A stretch of DNA of 64,000 nt from Anaerolineales bacterium (GTDB taxonomy: Bacteria; Chloroflexota; Anaerolineae; Anaerolineales; Villigracilaceae): assembly GCA_030583885.1 (NCBI GenBank), contig CP129480.1, positions 3,474,714-3,538,713 on the forward strand, given 5' to 3'. The translations under genes and the position numbers were made by a program. Position 1 is the first letter of the stretch. Each line of letters starts with the position of its first letter. Below are positions 7,676-15,436 of the stretch, one piece after another. Below the pieces are notes generated by a model. It ran no database searches and was not told the origin of the DNA. It saw only the letters and a program-made list of their open reading frames with translations.

Positions 7676-8542
7676 AGACCTCTTGCATAAGTGTGCCATA
7701 ATAGGCACATGAACTATAAGACAATCGCACATCTCAAAGGTAGTGACTTCAAACGGCTAACTGGCGTCCAGCGCGAAACCTTCGAGCAGATGCTCACAGT
7801 CATTGAGAAAGGGCTGCGAGACTTCGGGAGACCGCCAAAACTGAGCCGAGCCGATCAGTTGTTGATGACCTTGATGTACTGGCGAGAATATCGCACAGAA
7901 TTTCATATTGCGCAATCCTATGGTGTCAGTGAAGCAACCGTTTGCCGCACCATTCGCAAGGTAGAGGAGGCCTTAGTCCGTTCAAAAAAGTTTCGTTTGC
8001 CTGGCAAAAAGGCACTCCAAGCCAGTGACACGGTGTTCGAGGTAGTGCTGGTTGATGTCAGCGAACAGCCAGTGGAACGTCCAAAAAAAGCCAAAAACGG
8101 CATTACAGTGGCAAAAAGAAGCGTCACACCCAAAAAGCGCAGGTGATGGCTGATCGAAAAAGTACCCAAATCATAACCACCGCCTTTAGTCATGGAAGCA
8201 AACACGACTTCCAACTGTTCAAAGACGATGCCTGTGAGTTCTCTGAACATCTGCGTATTCTGGCAGATGCGGGCTATCAAGGATTGATGGAGTTTCATCA
8301 GAACAGTCAAACACCCTTCAAGAAATCCAAATACCATGCTCTGACGAAACGAGAGAAACAGAGCAATCGAAGCTTGGCACGGAAACGGATTGTGATTGAG
8401 CATATATTCCGTAAGTTGAAAGTGTTTCGCATTTTGAGCGAGAGGTATCGCAATCGTAGAAAGAGATTTGCTTTGCGCTTCAACCTGATTGCTGCTATTT
8501 ACAACCTTGAACTCAACTCAATTTGACTTTTGCAAGAGGTCT
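7676..8542 (+). mobile_element. Complete IS5-family insertion sequence (867 bp)
   Basis: Terminal inverted repeats AGACCTCTTGCA (from 7676) and TGCAAGAGGTCT (to 8542) flank one transposase gene. A three-base duplication, AGT, is present at 7673-7675 and 8543-8545. The ANT-type target and DDE_Tnp_4-like transposase point to the ISL2 or IS1031 groups of the IS5 family. Ends, duplication and coding region are all intact, so it looks recent and possibly active. Confidence 0.9.
7709..8526 (+). CDS. IS5-type DDE transposase made by -1 ribosomal frameshifting
   Basis: Two overlapping frames (7709-8146 and an open frame ending at 8526) encode one transposase. The first has a helix-turn-helix (SYGVSEATVCRTIRKVEEAL) and the first catalytic Asp in VVLVDVSEQPVERP. 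The second has LADAGYQG and KRIVIEHIFRKLK with the second Asp and the Glu. The A7 run at 8083-8089 is read as A AAA AAA in the zero frame, a classic slippery heptamer. Slipping back one base gives PKKSQKRHYSGKKKRH, the expected family sequence. The ATG at 7709 is preferred over GTG at 7691. A plain frameshift mutation is the alternative. Confidence 0.85.
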
Positions 8543-9201
8543 AGTATATTAATTGATCAAATTGTGGAGAAATTAACTTTTGATATCGAAAAGCATAAGA
8601 TGTTAAATAAGGTCAAGGACATTCGAGGTGCCATCGTTGACTTTGACAAACTTAAGCCTGTTGAAAAACTCATCTCAATCCTACAACAATATTCAAGAGA
8701 AATACAATCCAATATCAAAAAGTTTGATGCATCATCAGGGGCAGAGTTGACTGGGTCTATAACAGCCTTCCTATCAGCTGTCGAGCCCAATTTTCACATA
8801 ACAATCGAGCCATCAATTTCAATTGGTTCAACAATTGTCAGGCCTGATCTCGTTTTAGAATTAGACAAAAATAAAATAATACTTGAGTTAAAGCGGGTGA
8901 GCATATATCCTGATTTAGAAATTCGCGATCATGATGTTGCCATATCTCAACTTGAGGCGCTTATGCAAGCGTCCAATATTAAGTATGGTATTCTATATTA
9001 CTTGCCAATAAAACAAGATGATCAAATAGTTGTATCTCACATTTCCAAACCCAATATCAAAACAGTCCACCCCATGAGTAAGGAGATGTATGAAGATTTA
9101 GAGGATGATGCTCAAAGATATTCGGACAAGCTTGACGAAGAATAGCATTACTATGGGATTTTTGGGATTTCTTGGCGAGGGGTATTTTTCTGGAAAATGA
9201 C

Positions 9202-9239
9202 AAAACGGTCTCGGGATGTACTGTCCACGAGACCGTTTT
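9202..9239. repeat. AAAACGGTCTCG palindrome, copy 1
   Basis: Twelve-base arms (9202-9213 and 9228-9239) and a T5 tail. It follows the interrupted nuclease gene and can act as its terminator. Related copies are at 9979-10077, 11489-11640 and 12223-12235. Confidence 0.75.
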
Positions 9240-9247
9240 TGTTGTGG

Positions 9248-9282
9248 TAAAATGCTTAGCAGAAACAGAAATTTGCTTAGCA
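9248..9282 (+). promoter_or_regulatory. Promoter and paired operator repeats of the toxin-antitoxin unit
   Basis: TAAAAT at 9248-9253 is a possible -10 box. Two identical TGCTTAGCA sequences at 9253-9261 and 9274-9282 are spaced 21 bases start to start, about two helical turns. They sit between the -10 box and the antitoxin start, a fitting place for autoregulation by an AbrB-fold antitoxin. Confidence 0.5.
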
Positions 9283-9292
9283 AGGAGATTTT

Positions 9293-9547
9293 ATGGCTAC
9301 CACCTCTGTCAAAGTTAGTGCGAAGTATCAGATCGCCGTTCCGCAAATTGCGCGAAAAAAATTGAACATCAAAAAAGGCGACCGTCTGCTTGTGGATGTG
9401 CAGGATGGTGTCATCGTTTTGATTCCCGAACCCAAACGCTACACCAATTACCTTCAAGGTTTGCACAGTGAAATCTGGAAGGGTGTTGACCTCCAGAAGT
9501 ATCTTGACGGGGAGCGTGACGCATGGACGAATTCAGCAAACGGCTAA
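9293..9547 (+). CDS. AbrB/SpoVT-fold antitoxin
   Basis: 84 residues. The N-terminal half (VKVSAKYQIAVPQIARKKL, then IKKGDRLLVDV) is the swapped-hairpin AbrB/MazE DNA-binding fold. The C-terminal tail would wrap the toxin. AAGGAG at 9282-9287 precedes the ATG. The gene overlaps the PIN-domain gene by 25 bases, so the two are translated together. It should neutralise the toxin and repress its own promoter. Confidence 0.88.
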   Translation: MATTSVKVSAKYQIAVPQIARKKLNIKKGDRLLVDVQDGVIVLIPEPKRYTNYLQGLHSEIWKGVDLQKYLDGERDAWTNSANG

Positions 9548-9975
9548 CCAAAGCAAAAGTCATCGGGCTGGATACGCCCGTTTTCATTTATTTTCTTGAG
9601 AACAATCCGCGTTATGCTCCGCTTGCTCAAATCACCATCAATGGAATTGAGAAAGGCAAATGGCAGGGCGTGACATCCACGATCACGTTAATGGAAATCA
9701 CTGTCCGCCCGTGGCAGTTAGAGAATGAAATGGTGGCGCGTGAATATGAAGCGGTGCTCGTTCATTTTCCAAACCTGTCCATTGTGGATGTGGATCGAAA
9801 TGTAGCGCGTGCCGCGGCGCAACTTCGGGCAAAATACAAAGCCTCTCCGCCCGATGCGTTACAGGTGGCGGCAAGTATCTCTTATGGCGCAAACGCGTTT
9901 TTGACAAATGACAAGCGTTTGTCAAAACTTGAGGACGTGATTGATGTCATTGTGATGAATGATTTTCTTGAATAA
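9523..9975 (+). CDS. PIN-domain ribonuclease toxin (VapC-like)
   Basis: 150 residues. The acidic PIN residues are visible: Asp in IGLDTPVFIYFLE, Glu in TLMEITVRP, Asp in PPDALQVAASI and Asp in FLTNDKRL. VapC-type toxins cut specific RNAs and are held inactive by the partner antitoxin encoded just upstream. The stop is at once followed by an AAACGGTCTCGG repeat. The gene appears intact. Confidence 0.88.
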   Translation: MDEFSKRLTKAKVIGLDTPVFIYFLENNPRYAPLAQITINGIEKGKWQGVTSTITLMEITVRPWQLENEMVAREYEAVLVHFPNLSIVDVDRNVARAAAQLRAKYKASPPDALQVAASISYGANAFLTNDKRLSKLEDVIDVIVMNDFLE

Positions 9976-9978
9976 ATG

Positions 9979-10077
9979 AAAAACGGTCTCGGCAGGGAGC
10001 TTCTTGCGCGATGAATTTGGCTTCTTCCCTTCAGATGACAAAACGGTCTCGGGATGTACTGTCCGCGAGACCGTTTT
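9979..10077. repeat. AAACGGTCTCGG compound repeat, copy 2
   Basis: A single half unit (from 9979) is followed about 60 bases later by a full palindrome (10040-10051 and 10066-10077). The spacer shares CTT-TTGCG-GA and TTCCC blocks with the copy at 11489-11640. Confidence 0.7.
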
Positions 10078-10138
10078 ATTTTATGGTGGTGTAAAATCAT
10101 TTCAAGTGTCGTTGAGTCCTTTACTTTAGGAGTATCGT

Positions 10139-10951
10139 ATGGATGACAAGGCGAATTCAAAGAAACCAAAAGATAACTGGGCGAACGGGGACTTGTATGA
10201 AGAGTACATGGGGCGCTGGAGCCGCCGCGTAGCGCGTGAGTTTATCAAGTGGCTGGCTGTCCCTGCGGGCGGTGGATGGCTGGATGTGGGCTGCGGCACA
10301 GGCGCGCTCAGCCAAACGGTTCTTCAATTTACTGAACCTGCTCGGATCAAAGGAATCGACCGCTCGGAGGGCTTTGTCAACTTTGCGAGGGAACATGTGC
10401 GGGATGACTATGTCCAGTTTGAGGTCGGTGATGCCGAAGCGCTGACGGATGGCGACGGGACGTTCGACGCTGTTGTCTCAGGTCTCGTTCTCAATTTCAT
10501 TCCTCACCCTGAGCGCGCACTTGCTGAAATGACTCGAGTTACACGAGTGGGTGGCGTTGCCGCGGTCTATGTTTGGGATTATGCAGAGGGGATGCAGTTT
10601 ATCCGTCACTTCTTCGACGCGGCGATTGCATTGGATCCCAAGGCGACTGAACATGATGAAGGTCCGCGTTTTCCCATCTGCCATCCCGACGCATTGAAGC
10701 GGCTCTTTGAATCGACTGGACTGCGCAATGTGGAAGTCCGCCCGATTGAAGTCCCTACGATTTTCCGCGACTTTGACGATTACTGGTCACCGTTTCTCGC
10801 GGGGCAGGGACCGGCGCCAGGTTATGCGATGTCGTTAAGCGAAGAAGGCCATGTCGCACTGCGCGAACGAATCCGCGCGGGGCTGCCTCACAATCCCGAT
10901 GGTTCGATTTCTCTGACAGCACGCGCGTGGGCGGCGCGGGGTGTGCGATGA
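10139..10951 (+). CDS. Class I SAM-dependent methyltransferase
   Basis: 270 residues. Motif I WLDVGCGTGALS, an acidic residue after strand 2 (IKGIDRSEGFV), the motif IDEA-region VGDAEALTDGDGTFDAVVS and a following LVLNFIPHPERALAEM are all typical of Methyltransf_11/25 enzymes of small-molecule type. A TAAAAT box (10091-10096) and GGAG before the ATG support the start. It stands between two repeat clusters and has no informative partner. The substrate cannot be read from the sequence. Confidence 0.8.
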   Translation: MDDKANSKKPKDNWANGDLYEEYMGRWSRRVAREFIKWLAVPAGGGWLDVGCGTGALSQTVLQFTEPARIKGIDRSEGFVNFAREHVRDDYVQFEVGDAEALTDGDGTFDAVVSGLVLNFIPHPERALAEMTRVTRVGGVAAVYVWDYAEGMQFIRHFFDAAIALDPKATEHDEGPRFPICHPDALKRLFESTGLRNVEVRPIEVPTIFRDFDDYWSPFLAGQGPAPGYAMSLSEEGHVALRERIRAGLPHNPDGSISLTARAWAARGVR

Positions 10952-11008
10952 ATTGTTGAAATGTAAAACGGCATTGCGGTCAATTTCTCATCGTGTTAAA
11001 CTGTGTCT

Positions 11009-11245
11009 ATGGATTTCGAGATCATCGGGAACATTGAAGCCATTGAAACCATTGCTGTTGGCTCGAGTATCCGCGTTCTTGCTTATTTGCAAAAAGTCCA
11101 TGGACGCGGGAGATGGCGTAAGTTGAAAGGCATTGCCAGCGTCAAAATCCCGAATGGAGAGATCCGCCGCGTGGAGCTTCACTGGTATGAAGCACACGGA
11201 ATTGGTCGAAAAGACATGAAGATCAAGCAATATCTGGATGAATGA
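11009..11245 (+). CDS. Conserved small protein of unknown function
   Basis: 78 residues. The sequence has a compact conserved look (GRGRWRKLKGIASVKIPNGEIRR split by short loops, then ELHWYEAHGIGRKDMKIK), and I recall similar short proteins in Chloroflexota and cyanobacteria, annotated only as hypothetical. TAAACT at 10997-11002 lies six bases before the ATG, another leaderless arrangement. Its stop overlaps the next start by four bases (ATGA), so both are co-translated. Confidence 0.65.
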   Translation: MDFEIIGNIEAIETIAVGSSIRVLAYLQKVHGRGRWRKLKGIASVKIPNGEIRRVELHWYEAHGIGRKDMKIKQYLDE

Positions 11246-11469
11246 CAATGAACACAAAAAAAAGATATGCACTTTGCGTAAACAATACGGATTACGAAGC
11301 CTCTCTGATTCCGCGCAAAATCTATGAAATCATTCCCGATGAACGCGCAGAAAAGGATGATTTTGTGCGCGTGGTTGACGAAAGCGGCGAAGATTATCTA
11401 TATCACAATAGTCATTTCGTCTTTTTAGAATTGCCTGTCGAAGTTGAGCGGGCATTGGTCACTGCGTAA
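11242..11469 (+). CDS. Conserved small acidic protein of unknown function
   Basis: 75 residues. The pattern YEASLIPRKIYEIIPDE, RVVDESGEDYLY and FVFLELP is a known short conserved protein type without an assigned role (a small beta-barrel is likely). It is coupled to the previous gene through an ATGA overlap; a second ATG at 11248 could also serve. The last 43 bases of the gene are repeated at 12289-12331. Confidence 0.65.
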   Translation: MTMNTKKRYALCVNNTDYEASLIPRKIYEIIPDERAEKDDFVRVVDESGEDYLYHNSHFVFLELPVEVERALVTA

Positions 11470-11488
11470 ACATAGTTTGACACGCTGA

Positions 11489-11640
11489 CAAACGGTCTCG
11501 GGATGGGAAGGGGGCTTGTTGCGTGAAGGCTTTGTTCCCTCCCCGTTCGGGGAGGGTTAGGGAGGGGTCAAACCCTGGCAAAACCCGCCAGGGCAGGTGT
11601 GACAAACGGTCTCAGGCCGTACGGTCCGCGAGACCGTTTT
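11489..11640. repeat. AAACGGTCTCGG compound repeat, copy 3, within a gene-free stretch (11470-11821)
   Basis: A half unit at 11489-11501 is followed by a full palindrome at 11604-11613 / 11630-11639. Between them are two other hairpins (CCCTCCCCG-TTCG-GGGAGGG type near 11538 and CCCTGGC...GCCAGGG near 11574). The rest of 11641-11821 has a TACAAT (11695-11700) that may be the promoter of the next gene, and nothing else clear. Confidence 0.65.
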
Positions 11641-11821
11641 CCCACCAAAATCGAGATCGTCGGGGCGAACTCCACCATTATCCGCAGTACGTAGTACAAT
11701 GAAACCTGACGTTGAGTTTGAAAATTTTGTTTTGCATGTCCCGGGGAAACGGACCGCGCCGCTTGAAAACGAAATCACGATAACTCCCTTTCATAAACAG
11801 CGCTGTCCCAAGGAGAACCAC

Positions 11822-12055
11822 ATGATGAATAAAGCCATGTTCGAGGAAAAATGGAGCTTGCTCCGCGGCGAGATCAACGCCAGATGGGACCTGATGGTCG
11901 AGTACGACCTTGTCAAAGTGGACAAAGCCGAGGTTAAGTTCGATAAATTCGTCACCATGCTCCAGGTCAAATACGGATACACCCGCCAGAAAGCCAGGGA
12001 GGAGATCGGAAATCTCTGGGCGGAATACGAATCAAAAAACAATAACAGCAGGTAA
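11822..12055 (+). CDS. CsbD-like small stress protein
   Basis: 77 residues. MFEEKWSLLRGEINARWD, then KFVTMLQVKYGYTRQKAREEI, follows the CsbD pattern (FEGKWKQLKG...W..L and QERYG.SREEA) with a short extra piece in the middle. CsbD-like proteins are general-stress proteins of unclear action. AAGGAG at 11810-11815 supports the ATG at 11822 (or 11825). It is followed 13 bases later by a small basic protein gene. Confidence 0.65.
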   Translation: MMNKAMFEEKWSLLRGEINARWDLMVEYDLVKVDKAEVKFDKFVTMLQVKYGYTRQKAREEIGNLWAEYESKNNNSR

Positions 12056-12068
12056 AGGAGCAGTACCC

Positions 12069-12206
12069 ATGAATGCAATACCGGATAAGAAAAAACCAAA
12101 GCGCCCCTCCAAAGGGATCGCAAAACACAATCGCAGGGTGAAACAGGAAGCCCGCAAGAACAGCGTCCCGGGGACGGTAGTGAAAAAAGGAAAACGCCCC
12201 GCATAG
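12069..12206 (+). CDS. Small lysine/arginine-rich protein
   Basis: 45 residues, with AAAGGAG just before the ATG. The product is very basic (KKKPKRPSKGIAKHNRRVK, then KKGKRP). No family is recognised. Binding to nucleic acid is plausible from charge alone. It shares a unit with the CsbD-like gene. Confidence 0.5.
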   Translation: MNAIPDKKKPKRPSKGIAKHNRRVKQEARKNSVPGTVVKKGKRPA

Positions 12207-12222
12207 CATAAGTGGAAAACGA

Positions 12223-12331
12223 TAAACGGTCTCGGATCGGATGGGGAATGCGACCTTTCCCCCGCCCTTCCCAAATTCTGCAAGGGGGTTTTAGAATTGC
12301 CTGTCGAAGTTGAGCGGGCATTGGTCACCGC
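12223..12331. repeat. AAACGGTCTCGG half unit plus duplicated gene end
   Basis: AAACGGTCTCGG occurs at 12224-12235. At 12289-12331 is a 43-base copy, with one mismatch, of the 3' end of the 11242-11469 gene (11423-11465). The two copies are direct repeats that bracket the CsbD-like and basic-protein genes. Confidence 0.75.
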
Positions 12332-12354
12332 ATGAGAAAAAGCCACGAATATTG

Positions 12355-12390
12355 AAAACTTGGAGACTTCACAATCTCCGAGTTTTGTTT
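12355..12390 (+). terminator. Rho-independent terminator
   Basis: Arms AAAACTTGGAGA (12355-12366) and TCTCCGAGTTTT (12375-12386), one G-U pair, then GTTT. Confidence 0.65.
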
Positions 12391-12930
12391 CTTACGCGGG
12401 CATGTAAGCGGTCACTTCCACCTGCCTGTGACGCTGACGGGCGTCATCGACCGTTATATGGAACCTCGCCCCGATGGTGACGATTGATCGGCATGTCGGT
12501 TTGCCCCTTCGCGCAGCACCCCTGTGGGGCTCCCAAGGAAGAGCGCATGGAGTTGATTTCTTTTCTGTGCGATGGTTGTTAAATTTCAAACGCGATGTTT
12601 AATTTCAGGAGGGTATTGGCTGCCTGGCTTATGATTACTTCTACAAACCGGCCGAAACTGAACTCATGGAAGTTGGTAATGGCGAAGATCTCGAACCGCT
12701 GCTGGGCAATTGGACGGGCAGCGCTTGGTGGCAACCTGACGAAATCAACGATATCAAATTCAATGTCAGCATCAGCATTGATAAAAGTCGGGGCTTCCAA
12801 CCTGGCAGCGGCCAACAGCTGGCCGTCTTTGTCGATGGCCGCTTAACCTTTGAGGACAGCAGCCCGAAGGATGCCAATTCATACCGGCATCCATGCTATA
12901 CTTGGCACATTCCAAACAATTGAGGACAAC
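12391..12930. other. Largely non-coding or decayed stretch before the M29 peptidase
   Basis: No convincing complete gene. A forward frame (open from 12603, ATG at 12666, stop 12923) reads sensibly for a while (LLGNWTGSAWWQPDEIND, then FNVSISIDKSRGF) and may be the remnant of a lost gene. Reverse frames over the same bases are weaker. TATACT at 12896-12901 is a possible -10 box for the peptidase gene. Confidence 0.35.
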
Positions 12931-14214
12931 ATGACCGGGAACACGCATCAGGCAATGCTGGCAAAATACGCCGAAGCCATCGTCAAAGTCGGTTTGAATA
13001 TCCGCGCCGGACAGCGGCTTATCATCACGCTGGGAGCCACGCGCGGCGTGCCGCATCAATTCGCGCCGCTGGTGCGCGAGATCGCCAAAGCGGCGTATGC
13101 CGTCGGCGCGAAATATGTGGATGCCATTTTCGCGGACGAAGAAATGCTTCGCATTCGTGTGCAAAACGCACCTGCAGATTCCTTTGACGTTTATCCAAAA
13201 TGGCAGATCCAGGCCATTACCGAGATGATCGAGAACGGCGACGCCCTGCTCTCCATCGCAGGTTCCAACCCCGACCTGCTCGGTGGTCTGGACCCGGAAA
13301 TCGTCGGCAGGATGCAAAATACACATTTGAAAAATTGGAGTCCCATCAGCGAGAAAGTAACCACCAACGCGGTCAACTGGTGTGTGGTCGCCGCCGCAGG
13401 CGAAGCCTGGGCGCAGAAAATCTTCCCCGATCTCCCCGTCGAAAAAGCACAGGAAAAACTCTGGCAAGCCATCTTTGAAACAACGAGAATCGACCAGCCC
13501 GATCCCATCGCCGCGTGGGAGACACACATCGTCAACCTGCGCAAACGCGCTCTTTATTTGCAATCCAAACAATATACCGGCTTGCATTATCGCACGGCAC
13601 CCCTTGCGGGCAAGGAATCTGGCACCGACTTCACGCTCGGCTTGCCCAGCGGTCATCTGTGGATCAGCGCGCAGTCCCTGGCGCAGAACGGCATCGCCTT
13701 CACCGCCAACATGCCCACCGAAGAAGTCTTCACCCTGCCCGACCGGGACCGCGCCGACGGCGTAATCTCCGCCACCTTCCCATTGAGTTATGGCGGCACA
13801 TTGATCGAAGATTTTCAGGTCCATTTTGAAAACGGGCGCATCACTAGGGTCACCGCAAGGAAAGGCGAAGCCGCCCTGCAAAAACTGGTGGATACCGACG
13901 AAGGCTCGCAGCGCCTCGGCGAAGTCGCGCTGGTGCCTGCCTCCTCCCCCATCGGTCAACGCGGACATCTCTTCTACAACACGCTCTTCGACGAGAACGC
14001 CTCCTGCCACATCGCCATCGGACGCGCCTACCGCTTCACTCTTACGGGTGGAACTGAGTTGAACGACGAGGAATTCACCGCCGCTGGAGGCAACGTCAGC
14101 CTCAACCATGTGGATTTCATGATCGGCTCCCCGCAAATGGACATAGACGGCATCACCAAAGACGGCAGCCGCGAACCCGTCATGCGTCATGGCGAATGGG
14201 CGTTTGAAGCCTAA
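12931..14214 (+). CDS. M29-family (AmpS/AmpT-like) metallo-aminopeptidase
   Basis: 427 residues, usual for the family (about 410). Family marks are NWCVVAAAGEAWAQ, PSGHLWISAQ, MPTEEVFTLPDRDRADG (with metal-binding Glu residues), GHLFYNTLFDENASCHIAIG and NHVDFMIGSPQMDIDG, with the His and Asp residues that hold two metal ions. These cytosolic dimers remove N-terminal residues from peptides. The ATG at 12931 is chosen because the reading frame upstream to 12850 has no family character. A strong terminator follows. Confidence 0.9.
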   Translation: MTGNTHQAMLAKYAEAIVKVGLNIRAGQRLIITLGATRGVPHQFAPLVREIAKAAYAVGAKYVDAIFADEEMLRIRVQNAPADSFDVYPKWQIQAITEMIENGDALLSIAGSNPDLLGGLDPEIVGRMQNTHLKNWSPISEKVTTNAVNWCVVAAAGEAWAQKIFPDLPVEKAQEKLWQAIFETTRIDQPDPIAAWETHIVNLRKRALYLQSKQYTGLHYRTAPLAGKESGTDFTLGLPSGHLWISAQSLAQNGIAFTANMPTEEVFTLPDRDRADGVISATFPLSYGGTLIEDFQVHFENGRITRVTARKGEAALQKLVDTDEGSQRLGEVALVPASSPIGQRGHLFYNTLFDENASCHIAIGRAYRFTLTGGTELNDEEFTAAGGNVSLNHVDFMIGSPQMDIDGITKDGSREPVMRHGEWAFEA

Positions 14215-14221
14215 ACAAATC

Positions 14222-14250
14222 AAGGTCTTGCTGAACGCAGGACCTTTTTT
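14222..14250 (+). terminator. Rho-independent terminator after the M29 peptidase
   Basis: Arms AAGGTCTTGC (14222-14231) and GCAGGACCTT (14237-14246), one G-U pair, then a T run. Confidence 0.8.
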
Positions 14251-14264
14251 GAAAGGAGAACAGC

Positions 14265-14843
14265 ATGCCCTCCAAACCAAAACCGAACAAGGATGAAATT
14301 CTCAAGGCGGAATTCAATTACATCGCAGAAACCGCGTTCCAGGCCAATGAAGACCGCTCGCGCTTTACCTCCTTTTACTTCGTCACAGTGGGCTCCTTTG
14401 TGGCCGCAATCCTGGGCACGCAGTTCGAGCCGCAGCAAAAAAACATCTCCATCGCATTCTTCATCCTGTTCACGGTGTTGACCTTGATGGGCGCCCTGAC
14501 CATCTCCCAGCTTGCAAGGCTGCGCGCCGCGTGGCACGAATCAGTGGAAGCCATGAACAGGATCAAGGATTTTTACATCAAACACAACCGCGAGATCGAA
14601 CCCGCCTTCAAGTGGCGAAGAAGCACCATCCCGCCGACGGACAAACCGCGCAGCATCGCAAACCTGATCGCCATCGAAGTTGCAATGCTCAGTTCGCTAA
14701 CAACCGGCGCGGCGGTTTATTTTCTCCTGTCTTCCCTCGGTGAGACCGGCCTGGTCAGCTGGTTGATCGTCGGCGCAAGTTTCCTGCTCGGCTGGATCGC
14801 CCAATGGAGATTGTACAAACGTCTGCTCGTGGACGACCGCTAG
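14265..14843 (+). CDS. Integral membrane protein of unknown function
   Basis: 192 residues. Four hydrophobic segments appear in two pairs (about 43-57, 66-86, 143-160 and 165-182), with a charged region between. No enzyme motif or named family is recognised. AAAGGAG (14252-14258) supports the ATG. It begins a chain of five closely spaced genes in the same direction (14265-16654), so co-transcription is likely. Confidence 0.6.
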   Translation: MPSKPKPNKDEILKAEFNYIAETAFQANEDRSRFTSFYFVTVGSFVAAILGTQFEPQQKNISIAFFILFTVLTLMGALTISQLARLRAAWHESVEAMNRIKDFYIKHNREIEPAFKWRRSTIPPTDKPRSIANLIAIEVAMLSSLTTGAAVYFLLSSLGETGLVSWLIVGASFLLGWIAQWRLYKRLLVDDR

Positions 14844-14853
14844 GACACATCCC

Positions 14854-15426
14854 ATGCCGCGCAAGTATCAAAACCACCCCCCCACAGCCTTCCAACGCAG
14901 ACCACATCTGACCAGAGACGATGCCTGGGTCCGCGCTTTCTTAAAAGAAGCAAAGGTAGGGCATATCGCCACCTCCGTGGATGGGCAGCCGTTCATCAAC
15001 CCGAGCACTTTTTGGTACGACGAGGAAAATCACCAAATTGTCTTTCATTCGAACATTGCAGGGCGAGTCCGCTCGAATATCGAGATCAATCCAAAGGTCA
15101 GCCTTGAGGCGAGTGAATTGGGGAAATTGCTCCCATCCAATGTGGCGCTTGAGTTTTCGCTGCAGTATCGCAGTGTGCTCGTCTTTGGGACGGCGAGCAT
15201 TGTAAGCGATCCCGATGAAGCCCGCAGGTTATTGTATGGGCTGATCGGCAAATACTTTCCCGACATGACCGCCGGGAAGGAATACCGCGAGATCACGGAC
15301 AAGGAATTGCGCGCAACATCCGTTTACACGATCCAGGTCGAAGAATGGAGCGGCAAGGAAAACTGGGATGAGCGCGCCGAGCAAAGCGATGAGTGGACGC
15401 CGCTCGATGACAAGTGGTTTGAATAA
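14854..15426 (+). CDS. Pyridoxamine 5'-phosphate oxidase-fold flavin-binding protein
   Basis: 190 residues. After a short polar lead, AFLKEAKVGHIATSVDGQPFINPSTFWYD is split across the first strands of the split-barrel FMN-binding fold, followed by IVFHSNIAGRVRSNIEINPKVSLEASE and VLVFGTASIVSDPDEARRL. This is the layout of the PPOX/Nim family, which binds FMN or F420. The substrate is unknown. It overlaps neither neighbour and lies 10 bases after the previous gene. Confidence 0.82.
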   Translation: MPRKYQNHPPTAFQRRPHLTRDDAWVRAFLKEAKVGHIATSVDGQPFINPSTFWYDEENHQIVFHSNIAGRVRSNIEINPKVSLEASELGKLLPSNVALEFSLQYRSVLVFGTASIVSDPDEARRLLYGLIGKYFPDMTAGKEYREITDKELRATSVYTIQVEEWSGKENWDERAEQSDEWTPLDDKWFE

Positions 15427-15436
15427 AGGAGACGCA

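Larger units (their letters stand above)
7262..9145 (+). pseudogene. HEPN-like + PD-(D/E)XK nuclease gene, interrupted by an IS5-type element
   Basis: Codons 1-138 lie at 7262-7675 and the remainder at 8546-9145. Removing the element and one copy of the AGT duplication restores one unbroken frame of 337 residues (join ...SAFVS/ILIDQ...). The N-terminal half is helical and has RNPSTH, an R-x4-H motif as in HEPN ribonucleases. The C-terminal half has VRPDLVLEL and KIILELKRV, a PD...(D/E)XK nuclease pattern. GAGGA precedes the ATG. The DNA is much richer in A+T than its neighbours, which suggests acquisition by transfer. The pairing resembles abortive-infection genes, but no named family is claimed. 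In its present form it is probably inactive. Confidence 0.7.

Noticed and set aside
9202..12331. An integron-type cassette array
   Set aside because: The repeats do not have the GTTRRRY/RYYYAAC core sites of attC and no integrase gene is in the window. Only the looser idea of a repeat-separated gene set is kept.
12772..14280. A 502-codon reverse-strand open frame
   Set aside because: It mirrors the M29 aminopeptidase gene, which has clear family motifs; the reverse product has none and shows skewed composition.
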